Below, one piece after another: positions 48,831-58,593 of a stretch of DNA of 64,000 bases (positions are counted from its first letter, which is position 1; each line of letters starts with the position of its first letter). The translations under genes and the position numbers were made by a program. This DNA is from DAOPJM01 sp964490325. GTDB taxonomy: Bacteria > Bacillota > Clostridia > Christensenellales > CAG-138. The notes beneath the pieces were generated by a model that was not told the origin of the DNA, did not search any database, and saw only the letters and a program-made list of their open reading frames with translations. The stretch is taken from positions 3,472-67,471 of the forward strand of contig CAZBBX010000008.1 in NCBI GenBank assembly GCA_964490325.1, read 5' to 3'.

Positions 48831-51336
48831 ACGTTGGCTGAACAGCCGCGCCATCCTGCTGACCGTGCTGCTTGTAGGCATGACCGTCCTGCTGTGCTAT
48901 GGCCTTTGGAAGCTGACCATCAGCGACACGGAGGCGTATCAGGCCGCCGTCAAGCAGACCAGTGAGGTGACGCTGTACCAGTCGGGACGGCGCGGCTCCA
49001 TCGTGGACCGCAACGGCGTAGTGCTGGCGTATGACGAGACGACCTACAACGTGCTGTTCTACCGCGACCCCAACAACCGCACCCCCGTGGACAGTGCGCG
49101 CTATACCAACGCCCTCCTCCGTACGGTGGAGATCATCGAGGCGGGGGGAGGCAGCGTCATCGACAGCTTCTACATCCGCATGGAGCCGAACGGTACCTAT
49201 GTATACGACTGGGGCACCGACTCTGAGAGCGCGGCGGCGGCGCGCAGGGAGCGCTTTGTCACCGCCTGCAATTTTTCAAACCCCGACCTGACGGCGGAGG
49301 AGGCCTACCTCATCCTGCGCGAAAGCTGGCAGATCCCCGACGATCTGCCCTTTGAGCAGGCCAAAAAGATCATGTCCATCCGTCAGGAGGCCATCCTCAA
49401 CAGCTACCGCGCCTTTGAGGGCGTGGTCATCGCCTACGATGTGTCGCTGGCGGTGGTGGCGGAGATCGACATGCTTGCCGACGAGCTGACGGGCGTCACC
49501 ACGGAAAAGAGCAGCACCCGCGTCTATCCCTGCGGCACGACCGCCTGCCACCTGATCGGCTACCTTGGCAAGCAGGTGACCGGCGACATGACGAGCATCG
49601 GCTACAGCTTTTCCGATTTTGCCGCCTTCACCGACCATGAGGAGACCAACAGCCTGCTGGATCTGGGCTACTCCTATTCCGACCTCATCGGCGTAGCGGG
49701 GGTGGAAAAGTCCATGGAGGCCTGCCTGACCCCGCATCTGACCTCGCGGCAGGGGCAGACGCTGATCGAAAAGAAAAACAACGGCGCCATTGCCGACGTG
49801 CTGGGCGCTACCGCCGCCGAGGACGGTCTGACGGTGCAGCTCACCGTGGATATCGAGCTGCAAAAGGTCGTCGAGCAGGCGCTCATCGACAACATCGAAG
49901 CCACCCGTCAAAAGCAGGAGGCGAAGATCGCAGCAAACCCGCAGAAGTATCTGAAGCTCACCAACGACTTGGAGAGCATCCACACCGCCAACTCGGGCGC
50001 CATCGTGGTGATGGACGTCAACAGCGGCGAGGTGCTTGCCATGGCGTCCTATCCCAATTACGATCCCAACGTTTTTACCGACGGCATCAGCGACGAGGAC
50101 TACGCCCTGCTCTTTGGCGAGGGCAGCAACTCGCCCACGCTGAACCGCGCTATCGCTTCGCGCAACATGCCCGGCTCGGTGTTCAAGATGGCCACGGGCT
50201 TTGCGGGGCTGATGGAGGGGAAGATCACCACCACGGAGACCATCTCCGACCACTCCCCCTACTACTACTTTGTCAGCGACCCCACCACCAAGGTCGAGCA
50301 GAACGCCCCCTCCTGCTGGACGAGCAACACCGCAAGGCACGCGAACCTGACCCTCTCCCGCGCCATCACCGTCAGCTGCAACTACTACTTCTTCACCGTG
50401 GCGGACCGCGTGGGGGTTGATCGACTGGTCTACTGGGCGGGGCGGCTGGGGCTTTCGGGCACGACAGGCGTGGAGCTGCCGGGCGAGCTTAGCGTCTCCA
50501 TCGGCGGACAAGCGGCGCGCTACGATTACACCAAGTCGCTCTCCGAGCAGTCCAGCTCCATCCCGCAGCTGATCTACAGGCAGATCTACAACCATCTGAC
50601 AAGCATCATCTTGGAAGCGGGCGTGACCGCGACCAACGAGCAGCTGGTCAGCTGCGCCTCCCGCATCCTGCAGCTCCAGACGGGCGAGGTCAAGGAGCAC
50701 GGCGCCGAGATCCGCAACATCCTGCGCGACGAGCTGAACATCCCCATCGGCATTTCCCTGCTGCACACCGACTGGATCGTCACCCTGTCGACTTGGCTGG
50801 AGGAGCTGCGCTGGAAGCCCACCTATACCATTCAGACGGGCATAGGACAGGGCGTCATGCTGCTGACCCCCATCTCGCTTGCGCGTTACGCGTCCACGCT
50901 TGCAAACCGCGGCACCGTCTATCAGGCCACCGTGGTGGACGCCCTCTATAACGCGGACGGCAGCGTCTATGAGGAGAAAACGCCCACCGTTGTGGATCGC
51001 ATCGACGCTCCCGACGAGTACTGGCAGGCGATCTTGGACGGTATGCAGGGCGTGGTCTCCCCCGAGGACGGCGGCACCGCGTCCAGCGTGTTCTCCGACG
51101 AGTTCACCGCCAAGTATCTGGATAAGATCATCGGCAAGACGGGCACCGCGCAGACGGGCGCGTCCGACAGCAACATCGACATTGAAAACACCTGCTTCTT
51201 CATTGCCGTCACCCCCCGTGACAAGCCCGAGATCGCCATTGTGGTCTACATCCCCTATGGCCTGTCGGGCAGCTCGGGACACGTTGCCGTGGAGGAGATC
51301 GTTACCTACTGGTACGAAAGGGAGAACGCCGCATAA
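48817..51336 (+). CDS. Class B penicillin-binding protein 2 (elongation transpeptidase)
   Basis: The 839-residue protein has an N-terminal transmembrane anchor (about 14-34) and a PBP dimerisation domain (GRRGSIVDRNGVVLAYD near 52-68). The transpeptidase domain has S454-V-F-K457, S520-C-N522 and K774-T-G776. It cross-links peptidoglycan during elongation. It is longer than E. coli PBP2 (about 630), with an extra segment of about 115 residues (about 580-690) between the SxN and KTG motifs. GGAAAGGAGG supports the ATG at 48817. Confidence 0.94.
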   Translation: MKKDKRWLNSRAILLTVLLVGMTVLLCYGLWKLTISDTEAYQAAVKQTSEVTLYQSGRRGSIVDRNGVVLAYDETTYNVLFYRDPNNRTPVDSARYTNALLRTVEIIEAGGGSVIDSFYIRMEPNGTYVYDWGTDSESAAAARRERFVTACNFSNPDLTAEEAYLILRESWQIPDDLPFEQAKKIMSIRQEAILNSYRAFEGVVIAYDVSLAVVAEIDMLADELTGVTTEKSSTRVYPCGTTACHLIGYLGKQVTGDMTSIGYSFSDFAAFTDHEETNSLLDLGYSYSDLIGVAGVEKSMEACLTPHLTSRQGQTLIEKKNNGAIADVLGATAAEDGLTVQLTVDIELQKVVEQALIDNIEATRQKQEAKIAANPQKYLKLTNDLESIHTANSGAIVVMDVNSGEVLAMASYPNYDPNVFTDGISDEDYALLFGEGSNSPTLNRAIASRNMPGSVFKMATGFAGLMEGKITTTETISDHSPYYYFVSDPTTKVEQNAPSCWTSNTARHANLTLSRAITVSCNYYFFTVADRVGVDRLVYWAGRLGLSGTTGVELPGELSVSIGGQAARYDYTKSLSEQSSSIPQLIYRQIYNHLTSIILEAGVTATNEQLVSCASRILQLQTGEVKEHGAEIRNILRDELNIPIGISLLHTDWIVTLSTWLEELRWKPTYTIQTGIGQGVMLLTPISLARYASTLANRGTVYQATVVDALYNADGSVYEEKTPTVVDRIDAPDEYWQAILDGMQGVVSPEDGGTASSVFSDEFTAKYLDKIIGKTGTAQTGASDSNIDIENTCFFIAVTPRDKPEIAIVVYIPYGLSGSSGHVAVEEIVTYWYERENAA

Positions 51337-51433
51337 AAGGCCGCCACAGACGGCTTTGATCTTTGCGGACAGCTGCGAGGCGGATCTTGGCTGAATATGT
51401 TTAAATTTATGTTTAAAATGTGCATCTTGCCGA

Positions 51434-51462
51434 TTGCATTTCAATAAATATTCGGCTATACT
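51434..51462 (+). promoter_or_regulatory. Promoter of the trypsin-like lipoprotein gene
   Basis: TTGCAT (51434-51439), a 17-base spacer and TATACT (51457-51462), about 35 bases before the ATG at 51500. Confidence 0.7.
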
Positions 51463-51499
51463 TGTAAGGTCATTAGTAGAACTTACAAGGAGACGACGT

Positions 51500-52702
51500 A
51501 TGAAACGCACTATTTCCGCTTTGTTGCTGCTTCTGCTTTGCCTTGGGCTGGCGTCCGGCTGCAAGAAAAGCTACACCGTACAGTTTGACCTAAACGGCGG
51601 TACTTTAATTTTTGGAGAGTTAGAACAGATCGTTCCGGAGGGCGAAGCAGCGTCTGCGCCCTTGGCAGAAAACGGACGGCTGTCCTTAAGCTGGGACAAG
51701 GATTTTTCCAATATTCAGGATAACTGCATCGTGACCGCCCAATGGGAAAAGGTGGCCATGGCGCAGACCGATCTTGCGGAATATGTGCAGCAGCGCACCG
51801 TAACGGTTTCGGTGCAAACGATCACCGGCAGCAGCTCCGTGGGCAGCGGCTTCTTTATCGACGATCAGGGCACCATCGTTACCAACTACCACGTTATCGA
51901 CATGGGCTCGCAGATGTCCGTACAGGTCAGCGACAGCGGCAGCTACGACGTGGAGAAGATCATCGACTTTAGCCCCGTCTACGATCTTGCGATCCTGAAG
52001 ATCGACATCACCGGCAATCCCTATCTTGACATTCGAGAGACCCCCGCCAAGACCGGCGAGCAGGTGTATGCCGTAGGCAGCGCTTTGGGCGTTCTCACCG
52101 GCTCCTTTACCACGGGCACGATTTCCTCCGTTTCCCGCACGGTGGGGCTTATCGACTGCATTCAGATGGACGCGGCCATTTCCCACGGCAACAGCGGCGG
52201 TCCTCTGGTGGATGCGTACGGCGAGGTGGTGGGCATCAACACCTTTAGCTATACCAGCGGCGAGAGCCTGAACCTCGCCATCAAGCCCACGGTTCTTGAT
52301 CGGCTCAGTCGGGACAAGAATTACACGGTGAATGATTTTCGCGAATGGTACAGCACTGAATCCTCTCGCTCCTACAGCCCCTACGACGGCGAAAACTTCT
52401 ATTATTCCCTCATCAATACCTACCAGTATATAACGGGGAAGGAATGCATCCGCTCCATCGCCACCGACGGCGACTACAAAACCGGCTATCGGGACTGTAT
52501 GCGGGGCTATGCCTACGATTACGACGTTGCAAGCTACGACAGTTACGTTGCCTACCTCAAGAGCATCGGCTTTGTGTTTGACCAGAGTGAGAACTTTGAC
52601 GGCGGCATTTCCTACTATTACTACGACGAACGGGAGGACGTGCAGGTCGATCTGTTCATCAGCAGCGATGAAAGCATACTGTTGATCTTCGTAACGGAGT
52701 AA
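51500..52702 (+). CDS. Lipoprotein with InlB B-repeat-like domain and trypsin-like serine protease domain
   Basis: The 400-residue exported lipoprotein has a lipobox GLASGC (Cys about 21). A domain at about 24-85 resembles the Listeria-Bacteroides (InlB B) repeat: TVQFDLNGGTL...VTAQWEK. A trypsin-like domain follows with His131 (NYHVID), Asp162 (YDLAILKID) and Ser232 (HGNSGGPL). A C-terminal domain of about 110 residues is Tyr-rich and unrecognised. No PDZ domain is evident, so it is not a standard HtrA. AAGGAG precedes the ATG. It may process surface or imported proteins. Confidence 0.88.
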   Translation: MKRTISALLLLLLCLGLASGCKKSYTVQFDLNGGTLIFGELEQIVPEGEAASAPLAENGRLSLSWDKDFSNIQDNCIVTAQWEKVAMAQTDLAEYVQQRTVTVSVQTITGSSSVGSGFFIDDQGTIVTNYHVIDMGSQMSVQVSDSGSYDVEKIIDFSPVYDLAILKIDITGNPYLDIRETPAKTGEQVYAVGSALGVLTGSFTTGTISSVSRTVGLIDCIQMDAAISHGNSGGPLVDAYGEVVGINTFSYTSGESLNLAIKPTVLDRLSRDKNYTVNDFREWYSTESSRSYSPYDGENFYYSLINTYQYITGKECIRSIATDGDYKTGYRDCMRGYAYDYDVASYDSYVAYLKSIGFVFDQSENFDGGISYYYYDEREDVQVDLFISSDESILLIFVTE

Positions 52703-52719
52703 CAGACAGGGTTTTCTAT

Positions 52720-52754
52720 AAAGGGTCTGCCATTAACGGCAGATCCTTTTTTGT
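52720..52754 (+). terminator. Terminator of the trypsin-like lipoprotein gene
   Basis: GGGTCTGCC pairs with GGCAGATCC (one G-U pair), followed by TTTTTT. Confidence 0.85.
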
Positions 52755-52756
52755 AC

Positions 52757-52782
52757 AAGAAAACCACTCGTTAGGCGAGTGG
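52757..52782 (-). terminator. Terminator of the zincin-like lipoprotein gene
   Basis: On the minus strand CCACTCG (52776-52782) pairs with CGAGTGG (52764-52770), followed by TTTTCTTG. A further small GC hairpin with seven T on the plus strand lies at about 52790-52808. Confidence 0.7.
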
Positions 52783-52826
52783 TCGGCCGCGCAAGCGCGA
52801 CTTTTTTTGTATGCGTTTTCCTTTGC

Positions 52827-54800
52827 CTACAGCAGCCTTTCCCAGTAGGGATCCGTCCAAGTACTTGTGTCGAAGGCGTCGTAGAGCGCCTCCAGCATCA
52901 ACAGGAATTTGGCGCGCAGGGGCGCATGACTGAGCAGCGCCGCCCCCGCCCCATCGTAGGACATGACATACTCCATCAGGCGGGCGCGATCCTCGCAGGC
53001 AAAGGTGCGGGCGTATCCGTCCACAAAATAGACCTCGCCGTCCCCGTACAGGGTGTAGCGCGCACTGTCGGGGTCGTCATATTCGTAGGTCTCGTAGTAG
53101 CAAAAGCCGTCGGGATTGCAGGCCGCAAAACGACCGTCCGTCAAGGCGTTGTCGCCGCTGCCGATCTTTTCCTCCGCCGCGTGCCACAGCTCATGGTGCA
53201 GGGTCGGCGCAAGCTTGTCTTGGCTCAGATCGAACACAATGTTGAACCATACGCCGCGGGGAAAGTGCAGCCCCACCACGCCGTAGTCGCTTTCAATCGC
53301 CGCAACGGGCAGAAAGCGCAGTCCGCCATCCCCCGCCCCGTTTTGAAACTGCCGAAAATAGTCCGCAGGATACAGCTTCAGTGCGGCGTCCAGCTGCTTG
53401 ATCGCCTTTGTCAGCAGCTTTGCCTCGTTGGAATAGCCCGCCTTGTCGGTGGTGGTGACGGCGTGGTCGGCATAGCTGCAAGCCGCTGTGCATTGGTCGG
53501 AAAGCAGGATGCGTATGCCGTAGCGCGCTTCCAGCTCGTCCGCATAGGCGCGGACGCTTAAAAGAGCGTCGGGCGTTTCGCCGCCGTCCCGCTCCTGCTG
53601 CCAGCTTTTTAGCAGCGCCTCGTCCACGGCGCTGAACGAAAGCGGCTCCGCCGTGCAAACGGGGGTGAAGGTCAGCTCGCTGCAATCGATGAGCAGGCAG
53701 TGCGCCGCCCCGTCCTCGTAGACGTCGGCAAGCAGCAGCCCCTCGTCGGGCAGGTAGTACGCGTTCCACAGCGCCGCGTGGATGCCGTAAGTGGAAAGGT
53801 CGCAGCAGCTCACGGTCTCGCCCAAGCGGTAGAGCAGGGTGTTTTGATCCTGCTGCGTCCCGTCCTCCCTCGGCTCGGGATCGGGTTCTATAAGCCCCAT
53901 GAGGTAGGGGGAGCCTTCGATGGGCTCGTAGCTTAGATTCGTCGTCAAAAAGGCGGCGGTGTCCGCCCGATAGCCCGTGCCGTCCGCCAAGCTGCCAAAG
54001 CGCAGCACATAGCTTTCGCTGTCCCAATCGTAGGAGAGGAGCAGCCATTCGTCATTCCCGAACGCAGACAGGCTGTTCGGCTCCGCCTGCAGCAGCTTGA
54101 CCTTGCCGCTGTCTATATCCACCGCGATAAGCGCCGTGTCCAAGCTGTCGTCGGACAGGCAGACCCTAAGGACAAGGTCGTCGCTCTCGCCGAGCAACCC
54201 GACAAGGTCGGTAAAGCGCAGCTCCGCCTCCAAGGGTACACGCCTCGCGTCCCCCGTTGCCCGATCCTGCACGTACAAAAGACGATCCTGCAGGTAACAG
54301 CAGCGCGTCCCATCGAAGGTGAAGGCGCAGTCCTGCGAGGGCGTTTGCAGCGTTGTCCACTCCGTCAGCTCTGCATCAAGACTATAGTAGGCGTTCGTTT
54401 CATAGGAATAAAACAGGAAGCTGCCGTCCTTGAAGCGCTGTTTAATGAGGTTCAGCGGGAGCGCTTTTGTGACAGAGGCAAGTACCTTCCCCTGCCGCAC
54501 CTCGATCTTCTCCACATAGCTGACGCTTTCCGTCTCGCCATAGTCCGTGTAGAGGGACAGCGCCAGCCCCTCGCCCAAGCTTAGATAGCTGCGGGAGGAG
54601 GGGGCGGTCAGATCGGACAGCCATGTGACGGCTTGTGCGGGACGGGCAGAGGGCGCGTCCGTGGACGCGGGAGCTGTCGCGCTTGCCGTGACATGGACGA
54701 TGGGGCTTGTCTCCGTTACGGCGGAGCAGGCGCATAAAAGCAGCAGCGCCGCCATTGCCGCCGTAAGCAGTACGCGGGTACCAAGCTTGCCCTTTCGCAT
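52827..54800 (-). CDS. Lipoprotein with HExxH motif (putative zinc metalloprotease)
   Basis: The 657-residue exported lipoprotein has a lipobox LLLLCAC (Cys about 25). A Ser/Thr/Ala/Pro-rich linker at 26-55 is followed by a beta-propeller-like region (about 56-400). The C-terminal part contains H536-E-L-W-H540, a HExxH zinc-binding signature in the context APTLHHELWHAAEEK. A glutamate further on (CYYETYEYDD) could be the third ligand. No family was recognised. It converges with the trypsin-like lipoprotein gene. Protease function is inferred from the motif. Confidence 0.65.
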   Translation of the reverse strand: MRKGKLGTRVLLTAAMAALLLLCACSAVTETSPIVHVTASATAPASTDAPSARPAQAVTWLSDLTAPSSRSYLSLGEGLALSLYTDYGETESVSYVEKIEVRQGKVLASVTKALPLNLIKQRFKDGSFLFYSYETNAYYSLDAELTEWTTLQTPSQDCAFTFDGTRCCYLQDRLLYVQDRATGDARRVPLEAELRFTDLVGLLGESDDLVLRVCLSDDSLDTALIAVDIDSGKVKLLQAEPNSLSAFGNDEWLLLSYDWDSESYVLRFGSLADGTGYRADTAAFLTTNLSYEPIEGSPYLMGLIEPDPEPREDGTQQDQNTLLYRLGETVSCCDLSTYGIHAALWNAYYLPDEGLLLADVYEDGAAHCLLIDCSELTFTPVCTAEPLSFSAVDEALLKSWQQERDGGETPDALLSVRAYADELEARYGIRILLSDQCTAACSYADHAVTTTDKAGYSNEAKLLTKAIKQLDAALKLYPADYFRQFQNGAGDGGLRFLPVAAIESDYGVVGLHFPRGVWFNIVFDLSQDKLAPTLHHELWHAAEEKIGSGDNALTDGRFAACNPDGFCYYETYEYDDPDSARYTLYGDGEVYFVDGYARTFACEDRARLMEYVMSYDGAGAALLSHAPLRAKFLLMLEALYDAFDTSTWTDPYWERLL

Positions 54801-54966
54801 ATCGAACGTCCCCCTTTGATGGTCTCAAGGGGAAAGTATAGCCCCCTTGTCGGGGAAACGCAAGCGCCTCATAAAGAATTGACATTTTTTCCGTATCCCC
54901 GCGCAGGTGCATAATCGAAGGAAAAGGCGCATACAGCATAGCAGTACCATGTTTGGGAGGTTCTGT

Positions 54967-56445
54967 ATGGATATCGAAAAGGCCGTTCTGTCCTTTGACA
55001 GCTTTGTCGCAGCGGCGCACGCGCAGGCCCGCATCGAAAGCCTTGTACCCCTGCCGTCGGAGCGCAGCGCCTCCGCGGTGCTGTCCGTATCCGCCGCCAT
55101 CGCGTCCGAGCAGGCCGCGGCGGGGGAAGGCGGCGTGGACTGCGCGGGTACGTTGACGCTGCATTTGGTCGTGCGCGCAGAGGACGGCCTGCCGTTTGCC
55201 TTTGAAGCAAGCGCGGGCTTTTCCCATCGCGTTCCCGTTGAGGGCGTGCTGCCCTCCGACACGGCGCTTGCCCGTGCGCAGCTGTACGAATGCAGCTGCC
55301 ATGTCGCGGAGGACGGCCTGCTTTTAAGCGGCGTGGTGGCGCTGTCGGTGGCGGCACTGCGTCCCGTGGAGCAAAGCTGCGTGGCGGCCCTGTCCGATGC
55401 GCGGGGGCTGGAACAGCAGCGCGCAACGCTGTGCAGCGCAAGACGCGTGGAGGCGGGCAGCGCTGACTTTCGCCTGCGCGAGGAGCTTGCCGTGCCTGCG
55501 GGACAGACGCTGCTGTCGGCGGAGGGGCAGGCGCGGGTCAAGAGCGTGCAGCAGGAGCGTGACGGCGTACTGGTGGACGGCACGCTGACCGTCAACGCCT
55601 TGCTGTTGGACGCGGAGGGGAACCTTACGGAAAAGATCTTTCGCGTGCCCTTCTCGGAGCATGTCGCCTGTGAGGGCGGCGAGGGTCTGACCGCAAGCGT
55701 GCAGCAAAACGATCTTGCAGCGCGCCTGTACGAGGCGGACGACGGCGTCATGGAGCTGAACGCAAGCCTGCATCTCGACCTGTGGCGGCGCGAGACGCAG
55801 CTTAGCGAGCTGCTGCGCGACGCCTACGACCAGGACAACGATTTTTCCTGTCCGCGCACCGAGACGGATGCGCTGCAATATGTGGGCACGCGCTGCATCA
55901 CGCAGGATCTCTCAGCCCCGCTGACGGTGCCGGGGCATATGCCCGAGGTGGAACGCGTGCTCTATGCCCGCGCCCTGCCTGCCGTGACGCAGCTTTCCAC
56001 CAACGAGGACGGCCTGAGCGCCGATGGGATGCTGCTTGTGACGGTGGTCTATCGCTGTGACAAGGGCTATCTGCACGGCTTCACCGCGGATCTGCCGCTG
56101 TCCGTTGCCCTGCCCGAGGCGGCGTACAGCTTGGCGCTGCCTTCGCTGCAGGTACGGGATCTTGCCGTCAGCGGCAGCGGCCGACGGCTGCAGCTGACCG
56201 CGCTTTTGGAGCTGTGCGTGGAGGGCTATACCGCCGAGACCCTAAGCTACGTTGCGGAGCTGGCCGAGCCGCAGAGCGCCGAGCGCCGCGAGGGGCTTTT
56301 GATCCTCTTTGCGGATGAGGGCGACAGCTTCTTCTCCGTGGGGAAGCGCTTCCTTCTTTCGCAGGACGCGCTGCGGGCGCAGAATCCTTCGGTGAGCGAA
56401 CCGCTTCACGCGGGCGAGCAGCTGCTGGTCCTGCCGCGCAGCTGA
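54967..56445 (+). CDS. DUF3794 (SPOCS)-domain protein with C-terminal LysM-like segment
   Basis: The 492-residue protein has a repeated beta-rich organisation: SPOCS/DUF3794-type units around 20-115, 150-260 and 300-420, and a C-terminal segment with GDSFFSVGKRFLLSQDALR...NP, as in LysM. Related clostridial proteins of about 500 residues have DUF3794 repeats plus LysM and are linked to the spore surface. GGGAGG supports the ATG at 54967. It suggests a spore-forming or formerly spore-forming lineage. Confidence 0.75.
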   Translation: MDIEKAVLSFDSFVAAAHAQARIESLVPLPSERSASAVLSVSAAIASEQAAAGEGGVDCAGTLTLHLVVRAEDGLPFAFEASAGFSHRVPVEGVLPSDTALARAQLYECSCHVAEDGLLLSGVVALSVAALRPVEQSCVAALSDARGLEQQRATLCSARRVEAGSADFRLREELAVPAGQTLLSAEGQARVKSVQQERDGVLVDGTLTVNALLLDAEGNLTEKIFRVPFSEHVACEGGEGLTASVQQNDLAARLYEADDGVMELNASLHLDLWRRETQLSELLRDAYDQDNDFSCPRTETDALQYVGTRCITQDLSAPLTVPGHMPEVERVLYARALPAVTQLSTNEDGLSADGMLLVTVVYRCDKGYLHGFTADLPLSVALPEAAYSLALPSLQVRDLAVSGSGRRLQLTALLELCVEGYTAETLSYVAELAEPQSAERREGLLILFADEGDSFFSVGKRFLLSQDALRAQNPSVSEPLHAGEQLLVLPRS

Positions 56446-56699
56446 CAAGGGAAGCTGGTTTTGGGAGAGAAAAAAGCAAAGAACTGACAGCAAAATCGTC
56501 GGGATCGTCGTCATGCGCGGCGGTCTCGATTTTTTGTTTGCCATGTTTGACCTCTTAAGATGCAAGGGAAGCTCCTTCCCCGACAGACCCGCTGAAAACC
56601 TGCGTTTTTTAACGGAGCAAGGGCGCATAGGGATCGGCGCGGGGGACAAGATAGGGAAAAGCCCGTCCGTCAGCGGTGGGCGCAAAAGGAGAGAAACGC

Positions 56700-57134
56700 A
56701 TGGTACGCAAGGATACGGTGGAGCTGCTCAAGGAATGCAGCGCGGGCGTGAAGATGGCCTTGTCCGCCATCGACGAGGTGGAACCGCAGATCCAACAGGA
56801 GGCTTTCAAAAAAGCGGTGGAAAAGAGCCGCGCCGCGCACGAACGCTTGGGCGATGAGGCGCAGACCCTGCTGGACGCAAGCGGCGACACGGAAAAGGAG
56901 CCGAACGCCATCGCCAAGGGTATGAGCTGGCTCAAGACCAACGCGATGCTGGCCTTTGACCCCGCGGATAAGACCGTGGCAAAGCTCTTGGTGGACGGCT
57001 GCCACATGGGCGTCAAATCGCTGTCCCGCTATCTGAACGAGTATGAACACGCCGACGCCGAGGCAAGGGAGCTGAGCCGCCGCCTGATCGCGGAGGAGCA
57101 ATCCCTTGGCGAGACCGCACGACGGTATCTGTAA
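56700..57134 (+). CDS. Small helical protein, possibly ferritin-like
   Basis: The 144-residue, entirely helical protein has segments about 1-22, 30-55, 70-100 and 105-140. The four-helix spacing and the KECSAGVKMALSAIDEV start resemble small ferritin-like or DUF2383-type proteins, but no clear metal-ligand ExxH pattern was found. AAAGGAGAG precedes the ATG at 56700. It stands between the DUF3794 gene and a terminator; the gap 56446-56699 holds no credible gene. Its function is unknown. Confidence 0.6.
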   Translation: MVRKDTVELLKECSAGVKMALSAIDEVEPQIQQEAFKKAVEKSRAAHERLGDEAQTLLDASGDTEKEPNAIAKGMSWLKTNAMLAFDPADKTVAKLLVDGCHMGVKSLSRYLNEYEHADAEARELSRRLIAEEQSLGETARRYL

Positions 57135-57151
57135 GGGCAAGAGGATACTAT

Positions 57152-57179
57152 AAAGCCGAGGCGTTGCTGCCTCGGCTTT
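57152..57179. terminator. Bidirectional terminator
   Basis: AAAGCCGAGG (57152-57161) and CCTCGGCTTT (57170-57179) form a ten-base-pair stem between convergent genes. Confidence 0.8.
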
Positions 57180-57195
57180 GTGTCACAGAATGCGC

Positions 57196-58566
57196 TTATC
57201 CGTTTTCCTGCTCGGCGGCGCTTTTGAGCCTTGCGCGGTACAGGCGCGAGGCGGGGATGAGCGGCAGGAAGGTCAGCAGCACCAGTCCCGCCGCCACCAA
57301 AAATAGGGTGTTGGTGGGCAGGTACTCGGTCAGGCCGTACTCGTTGACAAACTGACCGCTGGCCTTGATGATGGGGTTTGCGATCAGGGGCGCGATGCAC
57401 ATGGGCAGCAGCACAAAGAACAGGATGCGGATGCCCTCAAACTGTCCGCGTGCTTCCTTGGGATAGAGCTGCTTGGACCACACGGTGAGCGTTTGCAGGA
57501 TGAGGATATACCCAAGGCCGATGAGGAACACGGGGATAAGCAGCAGCGGGCTGAAGGGCTGCGCGGGATCGATGGACGCGGGGGTGACGAACAGGCCGAT
57601 GAGCAGCACCCCTATAAAGTTCACCGCCACGGCCAAGGCGCAGAGCAGCGGCGAACGATTGCGGTTGATGAGCGCCGTTGCGGGGATGACAAAGAGCATT
57701 GCCGCCGCCAGAGCCACGCCCTCCACAAGACCCATCGTGTCCGCCGTGAAGCCCAGATAGTAGATCATAAAGTTCCCAAGATGCGAAAAGTACATGTTGA
57801 ACGCCACGAAGTAGACCGTCAGCGTCAGGTTGACAAAGACCAGCTCCCGTAGGGAGAAGTAGCGTTTGAAGTTGAAGATCGAAAAGAACTGCCTCCAAAA
57901 GCTGCCTGTCACGTTGGGTATGAGCGTGGGGCTGTCCTTCATGAACAGCAGCGCCGCTATGCCAAAGAGGATCACTGCCCCGCCCATCACCACAAACAGG
58001 CGCAGGTAGTTATCATTCTGCCCGATCAGCAGGCCGCCCAGCACCGTGCCGACGATGGTGCCTATGACAGGCTGCACCGCCATTGCCGCGCCGACCTGTC
58101 CGCGGTTCTTGTCCGTCATGTGGTCGTTTGCCCAAGCGTTCAGGCCGCTGTCGTTGCCCATGGAGCCAAAGAAGCTCATGATGGCGTCCGCCGCCACAGC
58201 CGCCGTGCCCGCCGTGAGCAGCACTGCCGCCGTGGGATCGGGGCTGCCTCCCGTGATGAACTCGGTCAGGCCAAAGAGGATGGTGAACACGCCCCAGAGG
58301 ATGTAGCCCAGCGCCACCACGATGCGGCGGCGTCCCCTGCGGTCGGTCACCGTGCCAAACAGGAAGGTGGACAGCGTGGTCGCCGCTGCCGAGATGGCCG
58401 TCATCCAAGAGATGATGGTCGGATCGCGTGCGATCTTGGCGTACACAAAGGTGTTGAACCACTGGTTCTCCATGTTCCAGCACAGCTGTCCCGCCAGTCC
58501 CAGTCCCCACAGCAGGGACCAAAATCGAAAGCCGCCCTTCTCGCTCCCTGTACCTGTCTTTTCCAT
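57196..58566 (-). CDS. Major facilitator superfamily transporter
   Basis: The 456-residue protein has about 12 hydrophobic helices in two halves. The MFS loop motif is seen as GTVTDRRGRRR near residues 71-81, and a related GWANDH-like loop is also visible. The sequence FVYAKIARDPTIISWM near the N-terminus resembles clostridial MFS proteins annotated as sugar or drug transporters. The substrate cannot be told. It is a single gene with a terminator at its 3' end. Confidence 0.9.
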   Translation of the reverse strand: MEKTGTGSEKGGFRFWSLLWGLGLAGQLCWNMENQWFNTFVYAKIARDPTIISWMTAISAAATTLSTFLFGTVTDRRGRRRIVVALGYILWGVFTILFGLTEFITGGSPDPTAAVLLTAGTAAVAADAIMSFFGSMGNDSGLNAWANDHMTDKNRGQVGAAMAVQPVIGTIVGTVLGGLLIGQNDNYLRLFVVMGGAVILFGIAALLFMKDSPTLIPNVTGSFWRQFFSIFNFKRYFSLRELVFVNLTLTVYFVAFNMYFSHLGNFMIYYLGFTADTMGLVEGVALAAAMLFVIPATALINRNRSPLLCALAVAVNFIGVLLIGLFVTPASIDPAQPFSPLLLIPVFLIGLGYILILQTLTVWSKQLYPKEARGQFEGIRILFFVLLPMCIAPLIANPIIKASGQFVNEYGLTEYLPTNTLFLVAAGLVLLTFLPLIPASRLYRARLKSAAEQENG

Positions 58567-58593
58567 TTGCCCTTCCCCCCGATCGATCGAACT

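Noticed and set aside
49276..51564. 762-codon open frame on the minus strand across the PBP2 gene
   Set aside because: It is a shadow of a gene with all three penicillin-binding motifs, and the translated sequence has no domain features.
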